Shown piece after piece: positions 16,924 through 25,742 of a DNA stretch of 64,000 nucleotides. The notes beneath the pieces were generated by a model, which saw nothing but the letters and a program-made list of their open reading frames with translations, was not told the DNA's origin and searched no databases. Where the stretch lies: positions 62,001 through 126,000 of the forward strand of contig NZ_BMFY01000004.1 in the NCBI RefSeq assembly GCF_014639315.1. The letters run 5' to 3'. Positions within the stretch are counted from its first letter, which is position 1. Every line of letters begins with the position of its first letter. Origin of the DNA: Sediminivirga luteola. GTDB taxonomy: Bacteria; Actinomycetota; Actinomycetes; Actinomycetales; Brevibacteriaceae. The position numbers and the translations under genes are program-made.

Positions 16924-18065
16924 TCCCGGCGCAGCCGTGCCGCCAGCTGGGTGACCACTTCGTAGTTGATGGTGCCGGCCCAGCGGGCCCAGTCATCGGC
17001 GCCGGGGTCGCCCTCCTCAGCGCCGATGAGGGTGACCGGCTCACCCAGCCGCACGGGCGCATCGCCGACGTCCACGACGAACTGGTCCATCGCGATCCGC
17101 CCGGCCACCGGGTGACGCCGGCCGCCGATGCTCACCTCTGCCTGCCCGGAGGCGGTGCGGAGGATGCCGTCACCGTAGCCGCCGGGCACGAGCGCGAAGG
17201 TGGTCTCCTCGGGCGCACGATAGCTCAGGCCGTAGGAAGCGCCGTGCCCGGCGGGCACGCGCTTGAGGTTGACCACCGCGGAGTGCAGTTCGAGCGCCGG
17301 CCGCAAGCCCAGATCCTGGGCACTGCGTCCCTCCAGCGGCGAGAGCCCGTAGAGCGAGAGGCCGGGACGGATGGCGTCGAAGGCGGCCGAGGGGCGCGTC
17401 AGCGCGGCCGGGGAGTTCGCCAGGTGCGCCACGGCGTCCTGCGCGCCGGGGAGCTCGCGGATCTGCGCGAGCACCTCGCGGAACAGATCCTCCTGAGCGT
17501 CGTTGGCCTCGTCGTCCGGCCAGTCGGCGTTCGCCAGGTGGCTGAACACGCCGGTCAGCGCCAGTTCCGGCGCCTCCACGATCACCCGGGCCGCCGGGAC
17601 CGCTTCTGTCAGGACGAAGCCGTTACGGCCCAGACCGGTGTCCAGCTTCAGATGCACCCGAGCTTGCCGGCCGGTGGCACGGGCCGCCAGGCGCACCTGC
17701 TCCAGAGCGTGGCCGGTGGAGACGCCGAGTTCGATGTCCTGCGCCACCGCGTCCTTCAGCTCAGCGCCGGGACCGTAGAGCCACGCCATCAGCGGGGCGT
17801 CGAGTCCCGCGCCGCGCAGTTCCAGTGCCTCTTCGACGGTGGCGACGCCGATCCGCCAGGCGCCGGCCTGAGCGAAAGTCCGGGCAGCTTCCAGCATGCC
17901 GTGCCCGTAGGCGTTGGCCTTCACGACGGCGATCACGCGGCCCGAGGGCGACTGCTCCCGCAGCCGGCTCAGATTGTGTTCCAGGGCAGCCCGGGAGACC
18001 CGGGCGTGGAGGGGCGTCACGGCTGGCGTCGGTGCGGGGACATCGGGCTTGCTCGGGACAGTCAC
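16914..18065 (-). CDS. alr: Alanine racemase
   Basis: The 383-residue PLP enzyme supplies D-alanine for peptidoglycan. Lys49 in AVVKANAYGHG binds PLP, and GASYGLSYRAPEE carries the second catalytic Tyr. RPGLSLYG and GRIAMDQFVVDVG are also conserved. It starts at GTG with TAGGCT six bases upstream, a leaderless arrangement. It heads the alr-tsaE-tsaB-rimI-SRPBCC-tsaD-Nudix operon. Confidence 0.95.
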   Translation of the reverse strand: MTVPSKPDVPAPTPAVTPLHARVSRAALEHNLSRLREQSPSGRVIAVVKANAYGHGMLEAARTFAQAGAWRIGVATVEEALELRGAGLDAPLMAWLYGPGAELKDAVAQDIELGVSTGHALEQVRLAARATGRQARVHLKLDTGLGRNGFVLTEAVPAARVIVEAPELALTGVFSHLANADWPDDEANDAQEDLFREVLAQIRELPGAQDAVAHLANSPAALTRPSAAFDAIRPGLSLYGLSPLEGRSAQDLGLRPALELHSAVVNLKRVPAGHGASYGLSYRAPEETTFALVPGGYGDGILRTASGQAEVSIGGRRHPVAGRIAMDQFVVDVGDAPVRLGEPVTLIGAEEGDPGADDWARWAGTINYEVVTQLAARLRREWT

Positions 18066-18154
18066 AGATCAAGCCTAATGCGTCGCCGGGCGATGCCATG
18101 CGACCCCTCAGGGGTGGCCCTCACGTCACGCGGACATCTTATTTCCGGGGCCGC

Positions 18155-18190
18155 GCACTGATTCCCGGGGAGCTCACGCGGAATTAGTGC
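18155..18190. repeat. Dispersed palindromic element, copy 1
   Basis: An 11-bp inverted repeat GCACTGATTCC / GGAATTAGTGC with a 14-base loop lies upstream of alr. Nearly the same 36-bp sequence occurs at 58581-58616. It may be a small dispersed intergenic repeat or a protein-binding site. Confidence 0.8.
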
Positions 18191-18340
18191 ACCGCCGGGG
18201 ACGTAACTCGACCGCGCCTGGCCTCGGTGGCCACCGCCCGAGCCGCTTGCCTGCCCGGCAGCCGGATTCACTCCAGGATGAGACGCGCCTTTGAGGCGCG
18301 TCATCGGCACGCATCCTTATCCGAAACGCAGAACCCACGA
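18191..18340. other. Intergenic, no gene seen
   Basis: Between the palindromic element and the vapC remnant I see no supportable coding sequence or RNA gene. Confidence 0.3.
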
Positions 18341-18526
18341 CACCAGTTGTGGGTCGATGACGTTGCTTATGCCAGCGTCCGCTTCGACGGGGTCATGGGG
18401 CACCGCCAGGTCACCGATGCCTACCTCGCTCAACTGGCCCGGAGTCACAGCGGCCGGCTTGCCACGTTCGACGGTGGTCTCGCCGCACTCCACGACGATG
18501 TCTCCACATTGGTCCCGACCGGATGA
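18341..18526 (+). pseudogene. C-terminal remnant of a VapC PIN-domain toxin
   Basis: The plus strand encodes HQLWVDDVAYASVRFDGVMG, then HRQVTDAYLAQLARSHSGRL and ATFDGGLAALHDDVSTLVP before a stop. This is the C-terminal half of a VapC ribonuclease, with TDAYL and ATFDGGL carrying the third and fourth acidic PIN residues. The N-terminal half with the first Asp is missing and no start codon or antitoxin is present. Confidence 0.75.
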
Positions 18527-18615
18527 GGAACGAATAGCCCGTCGGCGGACTCCGTCTCCAGCCGAACGCTCCGAGCCGGCGACTCAAGCGAGCAGGCACT
18601 CGGGAGTCCCGCCGG

Positions 18616-19548
18616 CTATGCCTCAGCCTCGCCGCCGACCGCCGCAGCAACGGCGTCCGCGAGTGCCAGGCGCCGCTCAGCGGTTTCCGGACGGGGATCG
18701 TCGAGCGCGCACACCACGACCCGTCCGGCGCCGACGGCGACGGTGAGCAGCGTGTCCTGGTGCGCCATCACCAGATCGCGCACCCGCCGCGTCCAGTCCG
18801 GAGCGGACTCGGCACTGGCACCGGCTGCGCGTGCCCCGGCCTCGGCACCGTAGCCCTCTTCAGGGTTCCCCGCAGCCCCACCCCCTACGGCGCCGGAACT
18901 GTTTTCCTGGCGGTGCCCGTCGTCGGCCGTCCTGGCGGCGTCCCATCCTTCGCGCGCACCGTCCACCCACGCCGGTGGCCCGAGCAGCGGATCGATGGTG
19001 GCCCGGTTGGTCACCGCGAATCGTCCCGGTCCGGTGCGAGCCGGGACGGAGACGACCTCCCGGTAGGCGGTTCCCCGCGTGGAACCGGGCACGGCACGCA
19101 GTTTCCACGTCTCGATCCGCGACTGACCCGCCGGGCCCTCTCGCCACAAGCGCAGCATCGCCCGGTCGGCGCGCCAGCCTCTGGGCAGGGCCAGGGCGAC
19201 TTCGTCCTGGTCTGGGGCGCCGTTCGGCGCCGTCTCCCATCCGTGCTGCGCAGCCCACGCCGCGCGGACGGGTGCCAGCCGGTGCAGGCGTGCCGTGCCG
19301 CCCCAGTGCCGTTGCACTGTCAGGAACGCGAGCACGGCGACCACGATGATGACCGTGAAGATCGCCAGCTGCGCGAGCCGCGGCAGAGGCGCCAGCACCG
19401 GGGCGAGCCCGACCAGCGCGACCAGGGTCAGCACCGGAACGAGAAGGACAGCACCCTGCGACCAGAGCCAGGGGAAACGGGGCACATCACCGTGACCCTG
19501 GCCAGGCGCCGCCGTGCCCCGCCTATGCTCCCGGCTGTCCCGGTTCAT
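18616..19548 (-). CDS. Membrane protein of unknown function
   Basis: The 310-residue protein has two transmembrane helices near the N-terminus (VLLVPVLTLVALVGLAPVLA and LAIFTVIIVVAVLAFLTV) and a long soluble domain. Residues about 215-265 form a Gly/Ala/Glu-rich linker. The C-terminal domain (TLLTVAVGAGRVVVCALDD) may be a small alpha/beta module. No family is recognised. It follows nnr by 80 bases on the same strand, so it may be the tail of the glmS-acpS-nnr transcript. Confidence 0.65.
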   Translation of the reverse strand: MNRDSREHRRGTAAPGQGHGDVPRFPWLWSQGAVLLVPVLTLVALVGLAPVLAPLPRLAQLAIFTVIIVVAVLAFLTVQRHWGGTARLHRLAPVRAAWAAQHGWETAPNGAPDQDEVALALPRGWRADRAMLRLWREGPAGQSRIETWKLRAVPGSTRGTAYREVVSVPARTGPGRFAVTNRATIDPLLGPPAWVDGAREGWDAARTADDGHRQENSSGAVGGGAAGNPEEGYGAEAGARAAGASAESAPDWTRRVRDLVMAHQDTLLTVAVGAGRVVVCALDDPRPETAERRLALADAVAAAVGGEAEA

Positions 19549-19627
19549 CTCGCTCTGCTGCCTTTCCAGTTTCCAGCCGTCTTCCGGCCGTTCCGGTGCC
19601 CGCGGATCCTCCGGCCACTGCGCACCA

Positions 19628-21304
19628 TCATGCGCCGAGCAATCCGCTCAGCGTATCCCGCACAGCCCAAGCGAGGTCGCGAGCGCGCACCGGTCCTGGC
19701 CGCCGATGGCCTGCCTCATGCCCGAGCTGCGGTCCCTGCCGGAGCTCCCTTCCGCGCCGGGGACTCCCGCCGTCCGGATGGTGGTGCCAGGCGGAGAGGC
19801 CGTGGATTTCGGCGGCCGCTGCGGCCAGCTCAGCCATGCGGGGCAGATCCTCGTGCGAGGCGCCTTCCAGGAAGCCCGCTGCCAGCGCCGCGCCGATGAT
19901 GCCCGTGAGCACGTCTCCGCTGCCGGCCGTGGCCAGCCAGGGGGTTCCGGCGGACTGCGCGAACACGGGCCCGGAAGGCACGGCGACGAGCGTCACCGCG
20001 CCTTTGAGCAGCACCACAGCGGCGGTCAGCTCCGCGGCGCGGCGGGCGTACCGCACCGGCGCCGCTTCGATCTCCTCGCGTGCCGCGGGCTCCCCCAGCC
20101 GCCCGAGCAGCCGGGACAGCTCGCCGGCGTGAGGCGTCAGCACGGCGGGGAACGCCAGCGGTCCGTCGAGCAGATCCAGGGCGGCGGCGTCCAGTACCGC
20201 CGGCGGCACCCGGCTGCCGGGGCGGGCAGAGCCGTCCTGGGCGGTGCTGCCCGCGGCATCGGCGGCGATCTGGTGCATGATCGCCTGCATCCGCTCCGGT
20301 TCCGGGGCTCCCGGTCCCAGCGCCCATGCCTGGACACGGCCCTCCCCCGGCACGGTCTCGGGGCATGCCTGCAGCACCGCGGTGCGGGCGGGCTCGGCGG
20401 TGAGCACCCTGAGCATCCCGACACCGGTGGACAGCGCCGCGGTCGCGGTGAGAATCGCGGCGCCGGGATATTCGGCGGAGCCGGCAAGCAGACCCAGCAC
20501 CCCGCGACTGTACTTGTGCGCCGTCTGCGCCGGCGTGGGCCATACGCCGGCCAGGTCCGCCGGTTCCAGGCTCAGCACGTCAGGTGCCGTATCGATCTCC
20601 ACGCCGATGTCCGCCACCTCGACGCGGCCTGCCGCCACCCGGCCCGGGGGCAGCAGCAGGCCGGCTTTCTCCTCCGCGAAGGTGACCGTCACATCGGCGG
20701 CGATGTACTCCGGCAGGCCATCGGCGGCGTCACTGCGGGTCGTCCCGTCGGTCCCGTCCACCCCGGAGGGAATGTCAACGGCGATCACCCGCTGTGTGCC
20801 TGGCCGCGGTCCGCGCCGGCGCGCAGTCCCTTCCGGCCCGCGCCGGTGCCCGGCCGGCACGTCCGCGGCAGGCGTGTTCCGACCGGGCTCCCGCTGACCG
20901 CGGGCCTCGCGCCAGTGAGCGACCGCCGAGGCCAGCGCCGCCGGCAGCCCCGGCCGGGCTCCGGTGCCGAAGACCCCGTCCACGACCAGCTCGGCATCCG
21001 CCAGGCGCCGGCCCAGGGCGGGAGCGTCCGCCGCGTCCAGTGCCAGCGCGTCCACGAGCTCCACGCCCACGCCGGCACGGGCCAGGTGCCCGGCGGCAAT
21101 CCGTGCGTCCCCGCCGTTGTTGCCGGGACCGGCCAGCACCACGGCGCGCCGGCCGTAAGCGCCTCCGGCGTGCTCACGAAGCTCCCGCAGGCACACCTGT
21201 GCCAGGGCATAGGCGGCGCGGGCCATCAACGTCTCGCCCAGGCCCCGGTCCAGCAGCGGGCGCTCGGCGGCGCGGACGTCAGCGGCTGTATAGCCTCTGC
21301 GCAT
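19628..21304 (-). CDS. nnr: Bifunctional NAD(P)HX epimerase / dehydratase
   Basis: This 558-residue enzyme repairs hydrated NAD(P)H. The N-terminal epimerase (YjeF_N) shows LAGPGNNGGDARIAAGHLAR and VDIPSGVDGTDG. The C-terminal ADP-dependent dehydratase shows KYSRGVLGLLAGSAEYPGAA, LTPHAGELSRLLG and the ATP-site ATAGSGDVLTGIIG. A Pro/Arg/Gly-rich insert at about 130-170 interrupts the epimerase domain. The start follows GGAAGGAGG. Confidence 0.93.
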   Translation of the reverse strand: MRRGYTAADVRAAERPLLDRGLGETLMARAAYALAQVCLRELREHAGGAYGRRAVVLAGPGNNGGDARIAAGHLARAGVGVELVDALALDAADAPALGRRLADAELVVDGVFGTGARPGLPAALASAVAHWREARGQREPGRNTPAADVPAGHRRGPEGTARRRGPRPGTQRVIAVDIPSGVDGTDGTTRSDAADGLPEYIAADVTVTFAEEKAGLLLPPGRVAAGRVEVADIGVEIDTAPDVLSLEPADLAGVWPTPAQTAHKYSRGVLGLLAGSAEYPGAAILTATAALSTGVGMLRVLTAEPARTAVLQACPETVPGEGRVQAWALGPGAPEPERMQAIMHQIAADAAGSTAQDGSARPGSRVPPAVLDAAALDLLDGPLAFPAVLTPHAGELSRLLGRLGEPAAREEIEAAPVRYARRAAELTAAVVLLKGAVTLVAVPSGPVFAQSAGTPWLATAGSGDVLTGIIGAALAAGFLEGASHEDLPRMAELAAAAAEIHGLSAWHHHPDGGSPRRGRELRQGPQLGHEAGHRRPGPVRARDLAWAVRDTLSGLLGA

Positions 21305-21515
21305 GCAGTGGCCTCCTTCCGGCAGTCAAGGACCGGCGGATGCCAGCCGGTCATCCCTTACGTGCGCGCATCCCTCCGGGGAGAGTGCCTTCCGCAGGCG
21401 CATCCGCAACGGAATCATCCTTGCCGGAACCACGCCGGGCAGGCAAGCATTCACCCTGCACCCGCTTCGGCAGGCCAGCGCTCACCCCTCGGCGAGCACC
21501 TCATCGGGCAAGCGC
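21305..21515. other. Intergenic between acpS and nnr
   Basis: The 211-base gap holds the nnr ribosome binding site (GGAAGGAGG on the minus strand near 21312-21320) and a small hairpin CCGGCGGATGCCAGCCGG (about 21332-21349). No gene is supportable. Confidence 0.35.
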
Positions 21516-21887
21516 CTACCCTTCAGCGATCACATAGGCGATGGCCAGCGCGGCGTCGTGGCTGAGCGAGAGGTGCATCCGCCGGCCGCCCAGCTCCCGC
21601 AGACGCTCGGCGACGGCGCCGCTGAGCCGCAGAGCCGGCTCGCCGTGCTCACCGGTGACCACTTCGACCTCCCGCCAGGGCAGCGTCCTGGGATAGACGA
21701 GCGCCTTGGCCGCCGCCTCCTTCGCGGCGAACCTCGCCGCCAGGGACTCCACGGTGCGCGGCGTCCCGGACGGTGTGGTCCGCTCAGCGGGGGTCAGCAG
21801 GCGGTCCAGCAGCTCGGGGGTGCGCTCGATCCGCTCCCGGAACCGGCGCACATCGGCCACGTCCACGCCGACGCCGATGATGTTCAT
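21516..21887 (-). CDS. acpS: Holo-[acyl-carrier-protein] synthase
   Basis: The 123-residue AcpS attaches 4'-phosphopantetheine to acyl carrier protein. Motifs are IIGVGVDVADVRRF (Mg-binding Asp9), ARFAAKEAAAKAL (catalytic Glu and Lys), and LSLSHDAALAIAYVI. It begins 16 bases after the glmS stop on the same strand, so both are probably in one operon. Confidence 0.95.
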   Translation of the reverse strand: MNIIGVGVDVADVRRFRERIERTPELLDRLLTPAERTTPSGTPRTVESLAARFAAKEAAAKALVYPRTLPWREVEVVTGEHGEPALRLSGAVAERLRELGGRRMHLSLSHDAALAIAYVIAEG

Positions 21888-21903
21888 ACCGCCGGTACCG
21901 CGC

Positions 21904-23784
21904 TCACTCCACCGTGACGGACTTGGCGAGGTTGCGCGGCTGGTCCACGTCCAGGCCCTTGCTGGTGGCCAGCGCCATCGCGAAAATCTGCAGCGGCACG
22001 GTGGTCAGCAGCGGCGCCAGCAGGGTCGGGCTCTGGGGCACGTAGATGACCTCGGAGGCGTACTCCCGGACCGCCTCGTCGCCCTCCTCGGCGATCACGA
22101 GGGTGTTGGCGCCGCGGGCGCGGACCTCCTGGATATTGGAGATGACCTTGGCGTGGAGGGAGTCCCGGCCGCGCTTGGAGGGCACGATGATGAACACCAG
22201 CTGGCCCTCCTCGATCAGCGCGATGGGCCCGTGCTTGAGCTCTCCGGCGGCGAAGCCCTCCGCGTGGATGTAGGCGAGTTCCTTGAGTTTGAGGGCGCCC
22301 TCCAAGGCCACCGGGAACCCGACGTGGCGGCCCAGGAACAGCACCGAGCCGGCCTCGGAGTACCGCAGCGCGAGGTCCTGCACCTGGCCCTTGGTCTGCT
22401 CCAGGATCTGGCTGAGCTTGGCGGGGATCTGGTGCAGCTCGTCCAGGATGGCGCGCACCTCGTCGGCGAACTTGTTGCCGCGCAGCTGCGCCAGGTAGAG
22501 GCCCAGCAGGTAGCAGGCGGTGATCTGCGCCAGGAACGCCTTGGTGGAGGCGACGGCGATCTCCGGGCCGGCGTGGGTGTACAGCGCCGCATCGGATTCA
22601 CGCGGGATGGTGGAGCCGTTGGTATTGCAGATCGCGATGACCTTGGCGCCCTGCTCGCGGGCGTGCCGGACGGCCATGATGGTGTCCATCGTCTCGCCGG
22701 ACTGGGAGACGGCCACCACGAGGGTCTTCTCGTTCACCACGGGATCGCGGTAGCGGAACTCGTGCGCCAGCTCCACCTCGGTGGGGATGCGGCACCAGTG
22801 CTCGATGGCGTAACGGGCGACCTGCCCGGCGTAGGAGGCGGTGCCGCAGGCGATCACCACGATCTTGTCGATCGACTTCAGCACGGACTCGTCGATGTTC
22901 ATCTCGTCCAGGACGAGCCGGCCCTCGGCGTCGGTGCGGCCCAGCAGGGTGTCGGCGACGGCCTGCGGCTGGTCGTGGATCTCCTTCTCCATGAAGGAGT
23001 CATAGCCGCCCTTTTCCGCGGCGGCGGCGTCCCAGTCCACGTGGAACGGCTTGCCCTGGACGGGGTTGCCCTGCAGATCCACGATGGCGACGCTGTCCGG
23101 GGTGATCGTGACGACCTCGTCCTGCCCGATCTCCAGGGCCTCGCGGGTGTGCTCGATGAACGCCGCGACGTCCGAGCCGAGGAAGTTCACGCCCTCGCCC
23201 AGGCCGATCACCAGCGGTGAGTTGCGGCGGGCGCCGACGACGGTGTCGGGGAAGTCGACGTGCACGGCCAGCAAGGTGAAGGCGCCTTCCAGGTCCTGCG
23301 CAGTCAGGCGCATCGCCTCGGTCAGGTCACCGCTCTGGCGGAGCTTGCCTGCCAGCCAGTGGGCCGCCACCTCGGTGTCGGTCTCGGAGTGGAACTCCAC
23401 GCCCTCGTCCAGGAGCTGCTGCTTCAGCTGGGCGTAGTTCTCGATGATGCCGTTGTGGATGAGCGCGAGCTTGCCGTCATCGGCCAGGTGCGGGTGGGCG
23501 TTGTTGTCGGTCGGGCCGCCGTGGGTCGCCCAGCGGGTGTGCCCGATGCCGGTGTGCGCCTCCGGCAGTGGCGTGGCTTCCAGGTCTGCCAGCAGATTGC
23601 CGAGCTTCCCCGCGCGCTTGGCCGCGTGCACGCCCTCGCTGCCGTTGACCAGGGCCACGCCGGCGGAGTCGTATCCGCGGTATTCCATGCGCCGCAGACC
23701 GGCGAGGATGACATCGATGGCGGGAGCAGGCTCAGACGCGCCCGGAGCGGCCGGGGCGGAGACGTATCCGACGATTCCACACAT
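21904..23784 (-). CDS. glmS: Glutamine-fructose-6-phosphate aminotransferase (isomerizing)
   Basis: The 626-residue GlmS makes glucosamine-6-phosphate for peptidoglycan. It has the N-terminal Cys2 nucleophile (MCGIVGYVS), the glutaminase motifs YRGYDSAG and HTRWATHG, two SIS domains (CGTASYAGQVARYAIE, SQSGETMDT, LFLGRHVGFPVALEGALKLK) and the terminal KSVTVE. TAGAAT lies seven bases before the ATG, so a leaderless mRNA is likely. No glmS ribozyme is visible upstream. Confidence 0.97.
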   Translation of the reverse strand: MCGIVGYVSAPAAPGASEPAPAIDVILAGLRRMEYRGYDSAGVALVNGSEGVHAAKRAGKLGNLLADLEATPLPEAHTGIGHTRWATHGGPTDNNAHPHLADDGKLALIHNGIIENYAQLKQQLLDEGVEFHSETDTEVAAHWLAGKLRQSGDLTEAMRLTAQDLEGAFTLLAVHVDFPDTVVGARRNSPLVIGLGEGVNFLGSDVAAFIEHTREALEIGQDEVVTITPDSVAIVDLQGNPVQGKPFHVDWDAAAAEKGGYDSFMEKEIHDQPQAVADTLLGRTDAEGRLVLDEMNIDESVLKSIDKIVVIACGTASYAGQVARYAIEHWCRIPTEVELAHEFRYRDPVVNEKTLVVAVSQSGETMDTIMAVRHAREQGAKVIAICNTNGSTIPRESDAALYTHAGPEIAVASTKAFLAQITACYLLGLYLAQLRGNKFADEVRAILDELHQIPAKLSQILEQTKGQVQDLALRYSEAGSVLFLGRHVGFPVALEGALKLKELAYIHAEGFAAGELKHGPIALIEEGQLVFIIVPSKRGRDSLHAKVISNIQEVRARGANTLVIAEEGDEAVREYASEVIYVPQSPTLLAPLLTTVPLQIFAMALATSKGLDVDQPRNLAKSVTVE

Positions 23785-23909
23785 GGCAGCGATTCTAGCC
23801 CGCCGCCGATGTGCATTCCCTGCACGACGGCTTCACCGGCAATGCGGAGCACGAGGTTAGTCCGGTACGTGGGGCGGCGTTGGGGCGCGCAGAGGCACAA
23901 AGCCCCTCG

Positions 23910-24000
23910 CAGAAGACACGATCATCGTGCCAGAACAACACCTCAATGCCGAAACACCACCGTCTACGGTGTTGTTCTGTCACCACCGTGTTGTTTTGCG
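23910..24000. repeat. Hairpin-forming dispersed repeat, copy 1
   Basis: A roughly 90-bp element contains a perfect inverted repeat CAGAACAACA (23931-23940) / TGTTGTTCTG (23970-23979), with a nested CCGAAACACCACC...CTACGGTGT hairpin. A clearly related element is at 55050-55140. It lies between glmS and vapC. Function is unknown. Confidence 0.75.
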
Positions 24001-24125
24001 CCCCTGGCACAGCGGTGCGGTTCTGGCAGGGCGGTCATCAACGGTTCGACGCGCCAAAGCGCCTGCCCGAACGGAACTGGGCCGCCGTGGGGACCGGAGC
24101 GCCCACTGCCGTGTCCGAAAGGACG

Positions 24126-24533
24126 TCAGGCGAGCGGCACTGTCCTCACATCCAGCCCTTCGATGCCTTCGAAGTCACCCGGATTACAGGTGTACAGCGG
24201 AATGCCCCGAGACAAGGCGGCCGCGGCGATCAGCGCATCGTAAGCGCGCGCCGCAGTCTTACGGCCGGACGCCCGCAGCGAGGCGGCGACGCTACCGAAC
24301 GCCCGCGCCGCATCCGCATCGAAGGGGACGACCGGGAAGTCCGCTTCAGCCTGCTGCAGATGTCTCTGACGTGCTGCGCGCTGGTCCGCGCGGGCCGCCA
24401 CGAGGGGCCCGACGGAGAGCTCGGCCAATGTGATGGAGCTGATCATCGCTTCGGCCGGAAGAGTACCTGGATCGCGTACGTCGCCAAGAGCAATGACGGT
24501 GGACGTATCGAGAATCCCCCGGGCGTCGTTCAT
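24126..24533 (-). CDS. vapC: VapC toxin, PIN-domain ribonuclease
   Basis: The 135-residue PIN protein keeps all four acidic metal-site residues: Asp9 (ILDTSTVI), Glu39 (ITLAELSVG), Asp99 (AYDALIAA) and Asp120 (GDFEGI). It should be an active VapC RNase, often cutting initiator or other tRNA. Its start overlaps the antitoxin stop by four bases, the usual vapBC arrangement. Confidence 0.93.
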   Translation of the reverse strand: MNDARGILDTSTVIALGDVRDPGTLPAEAMISSITLAELSVGPLVAARADQRAARQRHLQQAEADFPVVPFDADAARAFGSVAASLRASGRKTAARAYDALIAAAALSRGIPLYTCNPGDFEGIEGLDVRTVPLA

Positions 24534-24766
24534 AACGCGGCGTCCAGGAACTCATCCAGATCACGCCGGAGTTCGCTCGCATCGATGCGCGGCAACGCGC
24601 GACGCCGGGCGATGAGCTCCTCAGGGCGAGGACTCCTCCGTGGAACGGGACTCAAGACGGCCACGCTCTCACCGTCCCGGGTGACCAGCACCGATTCACC
24701 GCGCCCCACTCGCTCCAGGACCCGGCCGCCATGATTGCGAAGATCGCGGACCGTGACATGTTCCAT
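24530..24766 (-). CDS. vapB: VapB-type antitoxin (Phd/YefM family)
   Basis: The 78-residue antitoxin begins MEHVTVRDLRNHGGRVLERV, a Phd/YefM-like DNA-binding fold with LVTRDGESVAVL, and ends in a charged toxin-binding tail (RRDLDEFLDAAL). It neutralises VapC and would autoregulate through the palindromes at 24765-24791, which begin at its own start codon. Confidence 0.9.
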   Translation of the reverse strand: MEHVTVRDLRNHGGRVLERVGRGESVLVTRDGESVAVLSPVPRRSPRPEELIARRRALPRIDASELRRDLDEFLDAAL

Positions 24767-24791
24767 ACCATGATGGTATCACCGGTGATAC
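24765..24791. promoter_or_regulatory. vapBC operator: overlapping palindromes
   Basis: ATACCA-TGA-TGGTAT (24765-24779) overlaps a perfect 16-bp palindrome GTATCACCGGTGATAC (24776-24791). Both abut the vapB start codon on the minus strand, where autoregulatory binding would block initiation. Confidence 0.75.
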
Positions 24792-24894
24792 GCCGACGTG
24801 CAGCATCTTTTCCGGCTCCGGCCGCCTCCACGGCAGCGACCCCTTGGCTGCGCAGAGCGATGTACGGCCGGATGCCGGCTTCAGCCCGCCGCGG

Positions 24895-24970
24895 CTGGGT
24901 CAGGCCGTCGGGACTGGTTCAGGCCGCCGCGGCTGGTTCAGGCCGCCACCGCTGGTTCAAGCCGCCACGG
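24895..24970. repeat. 19-bp tandem repeat, four units
   Basis: Four 19-bp units based on CTGGTTCAGGCCGCCGCGG start at 24895, 24914, 24933 and 24952. The last overlaps the 3' end of the isomerase-like gene. The array could be a length-variable locus. On the minus strand it encodes repeats beyond the stop codon, so it is not coding. Confidence 0.85.
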
Positions 24971-25742
24971 CGGAGAAGGCGGCGCGGAACCGCTCCAGCG
25001 CGTGCACCGGATCATCGGACGCCCACGCCTCCAGGGCGATGACGCCCGAGTACCCGGCATCGGCGAGCGCGGCGGCGATGTTCGGGTAGTTGATCTCCCC
25101 GGTGCCGGGCTCCTGGCGGCCGGGGACATCGGCGACCTGGATCTCACCCACCCAGGGCAGCAGTTCGCGGGTGCGTTCGATCAGGTTCCCCTCGTCGATC
25201 TGGGCGTGGTAGAGGTCGAAGTTCAGCCGCAGTGCGGGGCTATCCACCGCCTGCACCAATCGCACCGTGTCCTCCGAGCGGGCGAAGGGGGTGCCGGGGT
25301 GGTCCACGCGGGTGTTGAGGTTCTCGATGGTGAAGACCCGGCCGGCCTCCTCCCCCAGCGCCGCCAGGCGGCGGAGCGTGTCCACCGCGCGGAGCCAGTC
25401 CGATCCGCTCGTGGTCCATCGCGGGCTGACCGGTATCCCGTCCCCGTCCAGGCCGGTGCCGTGGATGTTCAGCCGGGGGCAGTCCAGTTGCGCGGCTGCG
25501 GCCAGGGAACGCTGCGCGGTCTGCAGGAACGCCTCGGCGCCGTCCGGATCGACCAGATCCCCGGAGATGTACCCCGTCATGGAGGAGAACGCGGCACCGG
25601 TGGCACGCAGCTCGCCGAGGTCCTTGGTCGTCCAGTCCCAGATCTCGACCTGGAAGCCCAGGTCGTGGATCCGGGTCACGCGCTCGGCGAAGGGCAGGTC
25701 GAGGAACAGCATCTCGGCGTTGGCCGCCAGCACGGCGCTCAT
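24957..25742 (-). CDS. Hydroxypyruvate isomerase-like TIM-barrel protein
   Basis: The 261-residue protein has the xylose-isomerase-like TIM barrel of the Hyi/IolE/IolI group: LFLDLPFAERVTRIHDLGF, FTIENLNTRVDHPG (metal Glu), LNFDLYHAQIDEGNL (Asp/His), GEIQVADVPGRQEPG and ALEAWASDDPVHAL (final Glu). It would interconvert or dehydrate a small hydroxy-keto or inosose compound. It overlaps the oxidoreductase gene by four bases and forms an operon with it. Confidence 0.85.
   Translation of the reverse strand: MSAVLAANAEMLFLDLPFAERVTRIHDLGFQVEIWDWTTKDLGELRATGAAFSSMTGYISGDLVDPDGAEAFLQTAQRSLAAAAQLDCPRLNIHGTGLDGDGIPVSPRWTTSGSDWLRAVDTLRRLAALGEEAGRVFTIENLNTRVDHPGTPFARSEDTVRLVQAVDSPALRLNFDLYHAQIDEGNLIERTRELLPWVGEIQVADVPGRQEPGTGEINYPNIAAALADAGYSGVIALEAWASDDPVHALERFRAAFSAVAA

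Noticed and set aside
23785-23909. glmS ribozyme
   Set aside because: The leaderless promoter hexamer sits seven bases before the ATG, leaving no transcribed leader to hold one.
23910-24000. CRISPR-like repeats
   Set aside because: Only one element at this site, with nested inverted repeats and no spacer periodicity. The related copy is 31 kb away. No CRISPR array or cas gene was seen in the window.
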